Source of the DNA: Robiginitomaculum sp.
GTDB lineage: Bacteria > Pseudomonadota > Alphaproteobacteria > Caulobacterales > Maricaulaceae
Direction: 5' to 3'
DNA: 64,000 nt
NCBI GenBank assembly: GCA_021776635.1
Contig: JAJFFN010000020.1
Location: forward strand, 124,001 to 188,000
Under the pieces are notes generated by a model. It had not been told where the DNA came from. It made no database searches and saw only the letters and a program-made list of their open reading frames with translations. The position numbers were made by a program, and so were the translations under genes. Below, one piece after another: positions 8,074 through 17,217 of this stretch. Within the stretch, counting starts at the first letter, position 1. Each line of letters opens with the position of its first letter.

Positions 8074-8658
8074 TTAAGTTTGGGGGGTCGTTGCTTTCCA
8101 ACTTTCTAGTTTTTCAAACGGCTCCAGCCATTTGGCCAGCTTTGGCATATGGTCGCGCCATTGCATATCGCTTGCACGCAAGTCTACATAGCCGAGCCCA
8201 CAAGCAATAGCGAGATTGCCAAATTTCCACGGCCCGCCAAGTTCGTCAGCAACACTTTCAAGATGTTGCAAAGCACGAACCGTGGCATTTTCTTGCCGCA
8301 TAGCCCAAAAGTCCCACCACTGTTCTTGCGGTCTAATGCGCTCCATGCGAAATGTCAGCACCGCATCAATAATCCCGTCGCCCAGCGCATGTAGGGTTTT
8401 TTGCCGCCACGCAGCTTGGCCGTTTGGCAACCACGGTTTACTCAAGCTATCCAGATATTCACAAATCACCGGGCTGTCATAAATTACGGTTTCGCCAACC
8501 ACTAGAGCAGGCACTTTGCCGAGCGGATTAGCATCGTGCAAAACACTTTCATCCTCAAAAGGTACAGTCGCAACTCCTTCAATGTCTATTCCTTTTTCTA
8601 GAATAAGAATACGGACTTTGCGGGCATAGGGTGATGTGGGGGAGTATATAAGTTTCAT
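8074..8658 (-). CDS. Glutathione S-transferase family protein
   Basis: A 194-residue GST with an N-terminal thioredoxin-like domain (KLIYSPTSPYARKVRILILE, then NPLGKVPALVVGETVIYDSPVI with the cis-Pro and glutathione-binding D-S) and an all-helical C-terminal half. Soluble, cytoplasmic. It starts 24 bases after sufA and runs in the same direction, so it is probably the last gene of the suf operon, although no clear ribosome site is seen. The substrate is unknown; a link to Fe-S or redox stress is inferred from position only. Confidence 0.85.
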   Translation of the reverse strand: MKLIYSPTSPYARKVRILILEKGIDIEGVATVPFEDESVLHDANPLGKVPALVVGETVIYDSPVICEYLDSLSKPWLPNGQAAWRQKTLHALGDGIIDAVLTFRMERIRPQEQWWDFWAMRQENATVRALQHLESVADELGGPWKFGNLAIACGLGYVDLRASDMQWRDHMPKLAKWLEPFEKLESWKATTPQT

Positions 8659-8682
8659 TTGAATTTTACTTGTGATTTTTCG

Positions 8683-9045
8683 TCAGGCATCAGCCACCTC
8701 TACTGGTACAATCGTTACGCTTTCCCCGCAGCCACAGGCATCGGTCTGGTTTGGGTTCCTGAACACGAATTTTGAATGTAAGACTTCGGTTTCGTAGTCA
8801 ACGATTGAACCAAGCAAAAACAACACGGCTTTGGCATCGACGACTATGGTAACACCATTATCCTCTACGACTTCGTCGAATTTTTCCACCTCACTAACAT
8901 ATTCCATAAGATATTCCATGCCAGCACAGCCGCCGTTTGTAACGCCGACCCGTAAGTATCCTTGATCCTTATCTGCCAAAATTTCCCGCACGCGCGTCGC
9001 AGCCGCGTCGGTTAGGGTGACGAGTTTTGGAATTTCTCTAGCCAT
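8683..9045 (-). CDS. sufA: A-type Fe-S carrier protein SufA/ErpA-like
   Basis: A 120-residue A-type scaffold/carrier that receives clusters from SufBCD and passes them to apoproteins. The three cluster-binding cysteines are present: Cys in GVTNGGCAGMEY and the pair in DACGCGES near the C-terminus. The frame runs open upstream into sufT, but AGGAG seven bases before the ATG at 9045 sets the start (MAREIPKLVTLTD). It follows sufT by 20 bases in the iscR-suf operon. Confidence 0.92.
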   Translation of the reverse strand: MAREIPKLVTLTDAAATRVREILADKDQGYLRVGVTNGGCAGMEYLMEYVSEVEKFDEVVEDNGVTIVVDAKAVLFLLGSIVDYETEVLHSKFVFRNPNQTDACGCGESVTIVPVEVADA

Positions 9046-9065
9046 CACATAACTCCTGAGTGGGT

Positions 9066-9464
9066 TTAAAACATATTCAATTCTAAGCGCGCTTCGTCGC
9101 TCATTAGGTCGGGGGTCCAGGGTGGGTCGAACACCATATCGACTTCTACTTTGACCACACCGTCTATCATGATACAGGCGTCCTGCACCCAGATTGGCAT
9201 TTCTCCGGCCACGGGGCAACCCGGCGCGGTGAGGGTCATATCAACTTTTAACACCCAATCATCTTCAAGCTCGACCTTGTAAATCAAGCCAAGCTCATAG
9301 ATATCTACCGGAATTTCGGGGTCATAAACGGTCTTAATCTGGGAGATGACTTCCGCCGTCACCCGCTCAATATCTTTGTCGGTGGGTTTGCCCGCAGGTG
9401 AGGCGGGCGAAACGTCGATGACGTCCCGTACTGTATCCGTTTCTCTCGTTATATTTTCGCTCAT
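9066..9464 (-). CDS. sufT: SUF system assembly protein SufT (MIP18/DUF59 family)
   Basis: A 132-residue protein with the MIP18 domain: VISQIKTVYDPEIPVDIYEL, LIYKVELEDDW, and MTLTAPGCPVAGEM with the single conserved Cys. SufT-type proteins help mature Fe-S enzymes. The first 28 residues are a low-complexity extension. It lies between sufS and sufA, 64 bases after sufS. Confidence 0.9.
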   Translation of the reverse strand: MSENITRETDTVRDVIDVSPASPAGKPTDKDIERVTAEVISQIKTVYDPEIPVDIYELGLIYKVELEDDWVLKVDMTLTAPGCPVAGEMPIWVQDACIMIDGVVKVEVDMVFDPPWTPDLMSDEARLELNMF

Positions 9465-9528
9465 GATGTTCTCTATATAGTGTGTTTCTTACAATAAAAA
9501 AGCCCAATTGGCATTATTGAAATTTTTG

Positions 9529-10758
9529 TCATGACAAAAACTTTCTGGCTTTGTGAACCGCTGCAATGAGGCGGTCAACTTCGTTCTCTGTGTTGTATAT
9601 GCCAAAGCTGGCCCGTGCGGTGGATGAGACACCAAAGCTTTCCATCAAGGGTTGGGCGCAGTGCATACCAGCGCGAATAGCGATACCGTATTTATCCAAA
9701 ATCTGTGCTATATCGTGGGCGTGTGCGCCTTCTAAGGTGAAAGATAATACGGCGCCTTTGTTAGGTGCAGCCCCAATGATCCGAAACGCATTGACTTGCT
9801 TAAGGCCCGCCAACGCCCGCTCGTATAGTGCCATCTCGTGGGCTTCTACTTCGGCGCGGTCAAACTCGGATATCCAGTCTATGGCCGCGCCCATGCCAAT
9901 GGCTTCGATGATTGGCGGAGTGCCCGCTTCGAATTTATGGGGAATGTCTGCGTATGTGATGCGGTCTTCGAATACGTCCGCAATCATTTCGCCGCCGCCG
10001 TTAAAGGGCTGCAACCGCTCCAACATTTCCCGCTTACCGTACAGCGCCCCTATACCGGTCGGGCCGTATAATTTATGTCCGGTCATAGCGTAGAAATCTG
10101 CATCTACTTCCAAAACATCTACGGGGAAATGCACTGCGGCTTGGGTGCCGTCGACCACGAAAACACAATTATGTTCGTGGGCAATTTTGCCCATGTCTCG
10201 GACGGGGTTAATTGTGCCTGTCACATTGGACATATGCACGACAGAAACAATTTTAGTGCGCGGCGTAAATAAGGATTTATAAGCGTCTAAATCCAGTGTG
10301 CCGTCCTCAAGAATAGGCACCCATTTAATGACTGCGCCAAAACGTTCACGCAGGAAGTGCCAAGGCACGATGTTGGAATGGTGTTCCGTCTTGGTGATAA
10401 TAATTTCGTCGCCAGATTTTATCTCGCCCATCAAACCATACGCCACCATGTTCAGGGCTTCGGTTGCGCCTGTGGTGAAGATGATTTCACTTGCTTCTGC
10501 TGCACCTAAAAACGAAACAACTTTAGTCCGCGCGGCCTCGAACGCCTCAGTCGTTTCATTGGCCATTGTGTGCAAGCCGCGGTGCACATTGGCATAACTA
10601 TGTTCCATTTGCCCTTGCATGGCTTGCATCACCGCTTCTGGTTTTTGCGCGCTGGCGGCATTATCAAGATAAGCGATAGGCTTGCCGTTAATCTCGCGGT
10701 TTAAAATCGGGAACTCTGCGCGGATTGCATCAATATCAAATTTGCGTTTCTGGCTCAT
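9529..10758 (-). CDS. sufS: Cysteine desulfurase SufS
   Basis: A 409-residue group II (SufS/CsdA) PLP enzyme that removes sulfur from cysteine to supply SufBCD. Visible features: the N-terminal YLDNAASAQKPEAV, the PLP-lysine segment YAMTGHKLYGPTGIG, and the catalytic Cys in AGMHCAQPLMESFG. Its start overlaps the sufD stop by four bases (ATGA). No sufE or sufU is seen in the operon, so the sulfur acceptor is either elsewhere or supplied by SufB directly. A second desulfurase is encoded at the head of the same operon. Confidence 0.95.
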   Translation of the reverse strand: MSQKRKFDIDAIRAEFPILNREINGKPIAYLDNAASAQKPEAVMQAMQGQMEHSYANVHRGLHTMANETTEAFEAARTKVVSFLGAAEASEIIFTTGATEALNMVAYGLMGEIKSGDEIIITKTEHHSNIVPWHFLRERFGAVIKWVPILEDGTLDLDAYKSLFTPRTKIVSVVHMSNVTGTINPVRDMGKIAHEHNCVFVVDGTQAAVHFPVDVLEVDADFYAMTGHKLYGPTGIGALYGKREMLERLQPFNGGGEMIADVFEDRITYADIPHKFEAGTPPIIEAIGMGAAIDWISEFDRAEVEAHEMALYERALAGLKQVNAFRIIGAAPNKGAVLSFTLEGAHAHDIAQILDKYGIAIRAGMHCAQPLMESFGVSSTARASFGIYNTENEVDRLIAAVHKARKFLS

Positions 10759-11804
10759 GAATTTTGCTCCAGCCAGTTTGTAATAAGCGCCATGAATGAA
10801 GTGTGGTCGGCCATGCTATCAAAAGCTTCTGCCACAAATGCCTCTGCCACAAAAGCAAGGGTGAGAAGTGCCCGTGCTTGCTTAGAAGGAATACCCCGTT
10901 GACGCATGTAAAACAGCGCACTTTCGTCCAGCGCACCGACCGTATTACCGTGAGCACACGCCACGTCATCCGCGTAAATCTCAAGCTCCGGTTTGGCGCG
11001 AACTTGACAGCTATCCGAGAGCATTATCGCGTCGTGCCGCATTTCTGCATCGGTCAGTTGCGCCGGTCTGCGTACATGAAATTTACCCTGGAACACACCG
11101 CGCGCTTTATCTGTGACGACGCCTTTTACGCTTTGACGTATATGGGCATTTTCAGCCCCTAAATCGATATACGAAGTCATGTCGCAATGGCGTTTATCAT
11201 TTAAGAGATATGCCCCGTGAATATCGGCTTTCAAATTTTCACCCAGAGAAGCAATCCGGGTTTCGAACCGTGAAAGTCCAGCACCGAAACTAAGAATATG
11301 CTGCGTAATTTCTGCGTCCGCCCAAGCACTTATCTGGGTTGTCGAGATACGCATGGTATCTGCATGGTCGTTATGGTTGATTGTGCGAGCGAGCTTTGCG
11401 CCTTTGGCCAATTCAATACGTAAATCTAGATTGACAAATCCGGCTTTCTTGCTTGCGTGGACTTCAGACATATTAAGTTTAGCATCTACGCCCAAACGAA
11501 TGATAATGCGCACATGGCCATGTTCAAGAGAGCTAATCTTTAATGTATCTGTAGAATTAAAGCCAGCAGGCACGTTGACGACATAGGCTTCACCAGCAAA
11601 ATTGGTGGCCAATTTGCCCATTGGCGTGCCCGTATCTGTATGGTTTTTTCGGGTTAATGTTAAGCTGGGCGGTAGTTCGAATTCGGGCGCACACGCAGCT
11701 GTCATTCCTACTTGAGTATCTGTTACAGCCCCGCGTACATCCGTCCATTTCCATGCTTCCATACGGCGGTGGGGGAGCTGATTTATGAGAGTGTTAGGCT
11801 GCAT
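10755..11804 (-). CDS. sufD: Fe-S cluster assembly protein SufD
   Basis: SufD partners SufB and the ATPase SufC in the scaffold complex. The family features are the RRMEAWKWTDVR start and the late segment LEIYADDVACAHGNTVGALD, ending in FYMRQRGI with the ALL motif. The open frame reaches back to 11891, deep inside sufC; likely starts are ATGs at 11813 or 11804, both inside the last codons of sufC. The second is given because its spacing from the GAAGG is more workable. Near the C-terminus there is an in-frame 15-bp duplication (FVAEA FVAEA, DNA 10825-10854). Confidence 0.9.
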   Translation of the reverse strand: MQPNTLINQLPHRRMEAWKWTDVRGAVTDTQVGMTAACAPEFELPPSLTLTRKNHTDTGTPMGKLATNFAGEAYVVNVPAGFNSTDTLKISSLEHGHVRIIIRLGVDAKLNMSEVHASKKAGFVNLDLRIELAKGAKLARTINHNDHADTMRISTTQISAWADAEITQHILSFGAGLSRFETRIASLGENLKADIHGAYLLNDKRHCDMTSYIDLGAENAHIRQSVKGVVTDKARGVFQGKFHVRRPAQLTDAEMRHDAIMLSDSCQVRAKPELEIYADDVACAHGNTVGALDESALFYMRQRGIPSKQARALLTLAFVAEAFVAEAFDSMADHTSFMALITNWLEQNS

Positions 11805-12540
11805 ATTTATCATAGCCTTCTTTCTCGAGTAGTTTTGCGAAGTCGGCGTTACCACTGGCGACGATTTTACCGTCCGCCAAAACATGTACACGGTCAGGCA
11901 CGATATAATCGAGCAGGCGCTGATAATGAGTGATGATCAACATGCCGCGTGTCGGCGCACGCAAGGCATTGACCCCGTCGGCGACAATCCGCAGGGCGTC
12001 TACGTCAAGGCCGCTATCGGTTTCGTCCATAATGATGAATTTTGGCTCCAGCATCATCATTTGGAAAATTTCCATGCGTTTCTTTTCGCCGCCCGAAAAC
12101 CCGACATTCAAAGGCCGCTTTAGCATGTCCGGTTTTATTTTAAGCTCCGCCGCCACGCTCCGTGCTTTTTTGAGGAATTCAGGTGCCGACATTTCGTCCG
12201 CACCGCGTGCTTTTCGCTGGGCATTCAGCGCCGTGCGTAAGAAATGCATAGTCGGCACACCGGGGATTTCCAGTGGATACTGAAACGACAAAAACAGCCC
12301 CGCAGCCGCGCGTTCTTCTGGTTCCATATCGAGCAAATCTGCGCCCATATAATTGACGCTACCGTCCGTAACATCATACCCGTCCTTGCCCGTCAATACA
12401 TATGACAAGGTGGATTTTCCGGCACCATTAGGCCCCATAATAGCATGTACTTCTCCCGCAGGAATGTCTAGCGAAAGTCCGTTAAGAATGGTCTGTTGGC
12501 CCTCATTAACTGTGGCCGTAAGATTGTTAATTTTAATCAT
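11794..12540 (-). CDS. sufC: Fe-S assembly ATPase SufC
   Basis: A 248-residue ABC-type ATPase of normal length. Walker A is GPNGAGKST, the signature FSGGEKKRME, and Walker B IIMDETDSGLDVDALR, the SufC form. It drives structural change in SufBCD during cluster assembly. It is separated from the upstream cupin gene by 142 bases that hold a dispersed repeat element, so operon continuity across that gap is likely but not certain. The end overlaps sufD. Confidence 0.95.
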   Translation of the reverse strand: MIKINNLTATVNEGQQTILNGLSLDIPAGEVHAIMGPNGAGKSTLSYVLTGKDGYDVTDGSVNYMGADLLDMEPEERAAAGLFLSFQYPLEIPGVPTMHFLRTALNAQRKARGADEMSAPEFLKKARSVAAELKIKPDMLKRPLNVGFSGGEKKRMEIFQMMMLEPKFIIMDETDSGLDVDALRIVADGVNALRAPTRGMLIITHYQRLLDYIVPDRVHVLADGKIVASGNADFAKLLEKEGYDKYAA

Positions 12541-12579
12541 TTTTGTTTCTCTGTTTTCTTTATTCTAATTCCAAAAAAT

Positions 12580-12654
12580 CCGCTCATGCCCGCGAAGGCG
12601 GGTATCCATCTTTGAACTCAGAGATAGACCCCTGCATGCGCAGGTGTGAGCGGG
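12580..12654. repeat. Dispersed imperfect-palindrome repeat, copy A
   Basis: Begins CCGCTCATGCCCGCGAAGGC and ends TGAGCGGG, so the outer ends are inverted. It shares its first 27 bases with the element at 20411 (a few changes) and its middle and end (TATCCAT..TTTGAAC..ATAGACCCCTGCATG) with the element at 27951. It lies between sufC and the cupin gene. Confidence 0.8.
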
Positions 12655-12682
12655 ATGTGGGGTTTGTTGGCTTGCTCATCGC

Positions 12683-13051
12683 CTATATCCAAACATCATT
12701 GGGGGCATCGAATTTTGCGTCTACTATTGTGTCGCCGTTGTTTTTTAGGTTTTTAGGTTCGATCAGGAAAAGTTGGACTTCGCCGTGAGCGACGGGGCGG
12801 TGTTCTACGCCCATGGGAATTACCAGAGCCTCACCTGCGTTTAACTCCACTGAATGGGTGCGAAATTCCAGTGTGAGATTACCCTTCCAGATAAAGAACA
12901 TTTCGTCTGCGTCTACGTGGCTGTGCCAGGGGTATTCACCCTCGGCCTTGACCAGTTTAAACTCCTGCCCGTTCAACTCCGCCACAATTTTCGGGCGGAA
13001 ATGCTCTGAGAACAGTGCAAATTTTTCGTCGATGTTGATTTTTTGTGTCAT
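12683..13051 (-). CDS. Cupin-domain protein
   Basis: A 122-residue single cupin. Motif 1 is EYPWHSHVDADEMFFIWKG (two His plus Glu as likely metal ligands) and motif 2 ALVIPMGVEHRPVAHGEV. It resembles the small mannose-6-phosphate-isomerase-like cupins whose activity is unknown. It starts one base after the stop of the RidA-like gene, so the two are translationally linked. Its place in the suf operon is unusual. Confidence 0.85.
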   Translation of the reverse strand: MTQKINIDEKFALFSEHFRPKIVAELNGQEFKLVKAEGEYPWHSHVDADEMFFIWKGNLTLEFRTHSVELNAGEALVIPMGVEHRPVAHGEVQLFLIEPKNLKNNGDTIVDAKFDAPNDVWI

Positions 13052-13052
13052 A

Positions 13053-13457
13053 TCAACCTTTGTACGCCGTAACTTCTATTTCGATTTTCATGCTTTCTTC
13101 GATTAAATCGGCGACAATCATAGTAGCGGCGGGTTTAATCGCACCAAAAGCCCGTTGCAATTCTGGCTGAATTTCCGCGATATATTTGCGGTCAGTAACT
13201 GTATATTGCACCCGCACCACATGACCCATTTCAAAGCCTGCACCGCGCAGGGCGGCATCAATTGTTGTAAATGCATTTCGTGCCTGTTGCGCCTCGTCTT
13301 GGGGCATCTCCCCGGTCTTGTAATTTGTTCCCGTCGTACCAGAAACAAAACACCAATCACCTTGGGAAACCGCGCGTGAATAGGCGAATTTCTCTTCCCA
13401 TTCAGATCCGCTAGATACGCGTTTGCGTTTTGGTTTTGCTAAAGTGTTTTTTGCCAT
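13053..13457 (-). CDS. RidA/YjgF-family protein
   Basis: A 134-residue RidA-family protein with a 24-residue basic extension. Conserved elements: FVSGTTGTNYKTGEMPQDEA, AFTTIDAALRGAGF, VVRVQYTVTDR and the late PAATMIVADLIEESMKIEIE. Canonical RidA hydrolyses reactive enamine/imine intermediates from PLP enzymes; the Arg of the canonical P-x-R-x-x segment is replaced here (KPAATM), so this belongs to another Rid subfamily. Two PLP desulfurases in the same operon give a plausible, unproven reason for its presence. Confidence 0.87.
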   Translation of the reverse strand: MAKNTLAKPKRKRVSSGSEWEEKFAYSRAVSQGDWCFVSGTTGTNYKTGEMPQDEAQQARNAFTTIDAALRGAGFEMGHVVRVQYTVTDRKYIAEIQPELQRAFGAIKPAATMIVADLIEESMKIEIEVTAYKG

Positions 13458-13467
13458 TCTATTATCC

Positions 13468-13929
13468 CTATTTGATTGCGCACGGCTGGGTTGTCCATTC
13501 CTGGATAACCGTTCCTATCGTGCATTTGTGATCGAATTGTACGTCCGTAAGTGTGAATAGTCGTTTTTTGGTAACGCGTATCTTGTAGCGTTCTGCATAG
13601 AGGCCGCGCACACCCTTGATATCTAGTTCAAACGTTATTGTGTAAAATTCGTCAAATTTATTTAACAAGGCTTCGTCTTTGACTTTTATCAAAATGTCTT
13701 TGGGGTCAAGTCTGTTTTCTTTTGCCAATTCTTGCAAACGGACTTCTATAACGCGGTTTGTAACATCCTTTAAATGTCTGGTTTTGGGTAGGTCTGTTAT
13801 GTCCGTTGTAGGCGATAATAACCGCACGTCTTCAGGTGAGTTGGCCGTTAAGCTCACGCGGCCAGATACAACTAGAAGCACGCCTACCATGACCACTATT
13901 GCCAATAACAATATTTCCCTTGAGGACAT
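13468..13929 (-). CDS. Unknown membrane-anchored protein inside the suf operon
   Basis: I do not recognise this 153-residue protein. It has one N-terminal transmembrane helix (about residues 6-23, ILLLAIVVMVGVLLVVSG), then a soluble alpha/beta-looking domain with charged helices (VIEVRLQELAKENRLD) and strands (YTITFELDIKGV), and two Cys near the C-terminus (KCTIGTV...TQPC). The topology suggests a periplasm-facing domain. Its ATG overlaps the sufB stop by one base (TAATG) and the RidA-like gene follows 10 bases after, so it is firmly part of the operon. It could be a redox or membrane-tethering factor; that is a guess. Confidence 0.75.
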   Translation of the reverse strand: MSSREILLLAIVVMVGVLLVVSGRVSLTANSPEDVRLLSPTTDITDLPKTRHLKDVTNRVIEVRLQELAKENRLDPKDILIKVKDEALLNKFDEFYTITFELDIKGVRGLYAERYKIRVTKKRLFTLTDVQFDHKCTIGTVIQEWTTQPCAIK

Positions 13930-15431
13930 TATCCAACACTCCCTTCAAGGCTGATTGCAACAAGTTTTTGCGCTTCAACGGCAAATTCCATTGGTAATTT
14001 TTGCAAAACATCCCGGCAAAACCCATTGACGAGAAGCGCCACGGCTTCTTCTTCTGACAGGCCGCGTTGGCGACAATAAAACAATTGTTCGTCGGACAAT
14101 TTGCTTGTGGTTGCTTCGTGTTCAAACTGAGCGCTTGGGGTGTTAGTTTCGATATAGGGCACGGTATGGGCACCGCATCGATCCCCGATCAAAAGACTAT
14201 CACATTGTGTGAAATTGCGCGCACCTACGGCTTTTTTGTGTGCCGAAACTAGACCCCGATATGTTTGGTTTGAACGTCCCGCAGATATACCTTTGGAGAT
14301 TATTCTGGATTTGGTGTTTTTGCCCAAATGGATCATTTTTGTGCCCGTGTCCGCTTGCTGATAGCCATTGGTAATTGCTATGGAGTAAAACTCGCCGCTT
14401 GCACCATCGCCGCGTAAAACACAGGACGGATATTTCCAAGTAACCGCTGATCCAGTTTCAACCTGTGTCCAACTAACTTTGGAATTTTTACCGCGACAAT
14501 CGGCACGTTTCGTCACAAAATTATAGACCCCGCCTTTACCTTCGCTATCGCCCGGCCACCAGTTTTGCACAGTGGAATATTTTATTTCGGCGTCTTCTAG
14601 GGCGATTAATTCCACGACGGCGGCATGCAGCTGGTTTTCGTCGCGCATAGGTGCCGTGCACCCTTCAAGATAAGATACATATGAACCTTTATCTGCAATG
14701 ATGAGCGTGCGTTCAAACTGACCCGTGCCTTGGGCGTTCATACGAAAATAGGTGGATAACTCCATAGGGCATCTGACGCCCGGCGGAATGTAAACAAATG
14801 ACCCTTCTGAGAAGACGGCTGTGTTAAGCGTCACAAAAAAATTATCGGTCGGCGGCACGACAGTACCCAAATATTTTTTGACCAGTTCGGGATGGTTCTT
14901 TACGGCTTCTGAAAGCGGGCAGAATATCACACCGACTTTTGCCAGTTCTTCTTTGAACGTTGTGACCACGGACACACTGTCAAAGACGGCATCGACGGCG
15001 ACTTTAGGTGCGCCTTGAACGCCCGCGAGCACTTCTTGTTCCTTAAGCGGGATACCCAATTTATTGTAAACTTCCAATAAGTCAGGATCAACTTCGTCCA
15101 AGGATTTAGGCCCGTCCTTGTCCGATTTTGGCGCAGCGTAATAATAAGCATCTTGATAATCAATCTTCGGGTAATTAACCATAGCCCATGTGGGTTCTTT
15201 CATGGTCAACCACCGCGCATAAGCCTCTAACCGCCATTTAAGCATCCAGTCCGGCTCATCTTTTTTCGCTGAAATAAACCGTACGATATCTTCGTTTAAA
15301 CCTTTGGGCGCAAATTCCTGTTCAATGTCGCTCTCAAACCCGTATTTGTATTTATCGGCTTCAAGACCCGCAACACCTTCGACGGTTTTGCTCTCAATGC
15401 TATCCTTGGCGATTGTTTTTTGTTCGCCCAT
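13929..15431 (-). CDS. sufB: Fe-S cluster assembly protein SufB
   Basis: A 500-residue scaffold subunit of SufBCD. Recognisable parts: [20 protein letters not shown] at the start, [19 protein letters not shown], the SYLEGCTAP loop, and [20 protein letters not shown], including the conserved cluster/persulfide cysteines. The frame is open upstream, but the ATG at 15431 forms a TAATG overlap with the upstream desulfurase stop and has AAGGGAG seven bases before it. It is followed by an unknown gene rather than directly by sufC. Confidence 0.95.
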   Translation of the reverse strand: MGEQKTIAKDSIESKTVEGVAGLEADKYKYGFESDIEQEFAPKGLNEDIVRFISAKKDEPDWMLKWRLEAYARWLTMKEPTWAMVNYPKIDYQDAYYYAAPKSDKDGPKSLDEVDPDLLEVYNKLGIPLKEQEVLAGVQGAPKVAVDAVFDSVSVVTTFKEELAKVGVIFCPLSEAVKNHPELVKKYLGTVVPPTDNFFVTLNTAVFSEGSFVYIPPGVRCPMELSTYFRMNAQGTGQFERTLIIADKGSYVSYLEGCTAPMRDENQLHAAVVELIALEDAEIKYSTVQNWWPGDSEGKGGVYNFVTKRADCRGKNSKVSWTQVETGSAVTWKYPSCVLRGDGASGEFYSIAITNGYQQADTGTKMIHLGKNTKSRIISKGISAGRSNQTYRGLVSAHKKAVGARNFTQCDSLLIGDRCGAHTVPYIETNTPSAQFEHEATTSKLSDEQLFYCRQRGLSEEEAVALLVNGFCRDVLQKLPMEFAVEAQKLVAISLEGSVG

Positions 15432-16582
15432 TATGCGGCTCCCTTTAGCGCACGGCGACGAATTTTCGCCCATGCGTGTAAAAATGTGTCTGCGTTTTTT
15501 TCATTTGAAGTATAACCAAAACTAATGCGGATGGCGCCTTTAGGAGCCATGTCAGCAAGCCCCATGGCGGTAACTGCGCGACTGGCGCCAACTTTACCGG
15601 AAGAACAGGCGAGCCCAGTAGATACGGAAATACCTGCCAAATCCAGCGCCATCATCAATGTACTTGAGGCCGTATCGGGGACAGCAAAAAAAGATGTGTT
15701 AGGCAAGCGCGGTGCGTCTTGTCCAAAAATAGTTATCTCAGGTTCAATGGCCTTCAGGCCAGATTCCACAGCGTCTCTGATTGTGCTTGTGTATGCCAAA
15801 TCTGACATAGCCTTGACGGCTGCACCAAATCCGGAAATGCCCGCTACATTCAAGGTTCCGGCGCGTCGGCGTTTTTCTTGTCCGCCGCCAATACTATAGC
15901 GACTAAAGGGTGCGCCTGGGGAAATGTATAAGGCACCGACACCTTGCGGCCCACCAATTTTATGGGCTGAAACAGCTATATAATCAGCCAACCCAATAAC
16001 ATTAACTGGAATTTTGCCAAATGCTTGTACGGCGTCAATGAGCAGCAGACCGCTCATATCTCTGACAATATCAATGAGAATTTCTGTATCTTGTAAGACG
16101 CCCGTCTCACTATTGGCAATCGCTACGGAGACGAAGGGACGTCCTTCGGTTTTATTGTCATGGCTTGCGAGACGACCCCTAAGCCAGTTTAAATCTAATA
16201 AACCTGATGCAAAGACGGGTATCATTTCAACTTTTACGTCGCTTTGCCCTTGCGTGTAATCGAGTGCCGCCAAGATAGATGCCGGGTGGTCTAACGGTGA
16301 AACAAACAGGCGTTTGCACCCTGCATCTACTGCAGATTTTATGGCAGTGTTGAGAGATTCCGTACCGCTACCCGTAAAAATTAAATCTTGTGCGCACACA
16401 CCCATAGCCAGAGCCACGGCGGCACGGCCATCCTCGACCAATTTGCTTGCGCCGCGCCCGTGCCCATGGGGGGCAGATGCATTGCCTGGCATTAACAATG
16501 CAGTGCGCACGGCTTCTATTACTTCGGGTTTGGCCGGAGAAGATGCATTATGATCAAGATAAAGGGACATATTCACTTTCAC
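15431..16582 (-). CDS. Cysteine desulfurase, IscS/NifS-like
   Basis: A class V aminotransferase-fold desulfurase of group [20 protein letters not shown] start, PLP-lysine segment [17 protein letters not shown], and catalytic Cys in [14 protein letters not shown]. It is the second desulfurase of the operon, next to iscR as in classical isc clusters, while SufS lies further down. A GTG at 16582 is chosen as start: GGAGG lies seven bases upstream and the GTG overlaps the iscR stop as GTGA. The ATG four codons later (16570) is an alternative. No IscU is encoded nearby. Confidence 0.9.
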   Translation of the reverse strand: MKVNMSLYLDHNASSPAKPEVIEAVRTALLMPGNASAPHGHGRGASKLVEDGRAAVALAMGVCAQDLIFTGSGTESLNTAIKSAVDAGCKRLFVSPLDHPASILAALDYTQGQSDVKVEMIPVFASGLLDLNWLRGRLASHDNKTEGRPFVSVAIANSETGVLQDTEILIDIVRDMSGLLLIDAVQAFGKIPVNVIGLADYIAVSAHKIGGPQGVGALYISPGAPFSRYSIGGGQEKRRRAGTLNVAGISGFGAAVKAMSDLAYTSTIRDAVESGLKAIEPEITIFGQDAPRLPNTSFFAVPDTASSTLMMALDLAGISVSTGLACSSGKVGASRAVTAMGLADMAPKGAIRISFGYTSNEKNADTFLHAWAKIRRRALKGAA

Positions 16583-17040
16583 TCTGCCGCCTCCACCAAT
16601 TCTGGGCAAATTTGCGGAAATTTTTGATCAATGACATCTTGAATAGATGTTGCCGTGAAAAATCCTTCGATATGGTCTTCCATGGCTTGCCATAAATCAT
16701 GTGATAAGCATTTTGCGCCCTTGGTGGTGCAGCCAATACCAGTTTCCCCGCATCGTTTGGTCTGTACTTCTTCGTCGACCGCCCGCATCACTTCGCCTAT
16801 GCTTATGTCAGCACTTGCCCGTGCGAGAACATAGCCGCCGTTGGCTCCACGAACACTCTCGACAATATTCGCTTTGCGGAGCTTACCAAAAAGCTGCTCT
16901 AAAAACGAAAGGGAAATATCTTGGCGCAGGGAAATATCAGATAAACTCACGGCAAAGCCAGAATGAGAACCCTTTTGAGAGGTTACAGCAATATCGGTGA
17001 TGGCAATCACTGCATATCTGGCTTTGGCGGTTAATTTCAT
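16579..17040 (-). CDS. iscR: Rrf2-family Fe-S regulator IscR
   Basis: A 153-residue Rrf2 regulator: winged helix-turn-helix (MKLTAKARYAVIAITDIA ... DISLSFLEQLFGKLRKANIV, then RGANGGYVLARA) and three cysteines in RCGETGIGCTTKGAKC that should hold a [2Fe-2S] cluster. The ATG at 17040 is the family start; the upstream in-frame extension is not conserved. It heads the long suf operon, and a near-consensus IscR site lies about 105 bases upstream, which predicts repression of the operon by holo-IscR. Confidence 0.92.
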   Translation of the reverse strand: MKLTAKARYAVIAITDIAVTSQKGSHSGFAVSLSDISLRQDISLSFLEQLFGKLRKANIVESVRGANGGYVLARASADISIGEVMRAVDEEVQTKRCGETGIGCTTKGAKCLSHDLWQAMEDHIEGFFTATSIQDVIDQKFPQICPELVEAAE

Positions 17041-17143
17041 TTCTTTTTCGCTCTTGTTGCAATTTTTTTTGCATTTTGTCTGAATGCCTGTTAGAAGCCC
17101 GCAACATTTAGGTTTCAACAAACAAATTTCAAGGCGATTTACG

Positions 17144-17168
17144 AATTCCGACTAATTTAGTCAAGTAT
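17144..17168. promoter_or_regulatory. IscR type 1 operator
   Basis: The 25-base site has the core GACT-A-ATT-T-AGTC (17150-17162, a perfect 6+1+6 palindrome) and a 3' flank AAGTAT. Compared with the E. coli type 1 IscR consensus as I know it, only positions 2-4 of the left flank differ. It sits between iscR and the divergent hydrolase gene and could control both. Confidence 0.8.
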
Positions 17169-17217
17169 TTTTAGGCTAAACTATTGATATATTCGTAACA
17201 CGTGAAAAGAGTAATTT

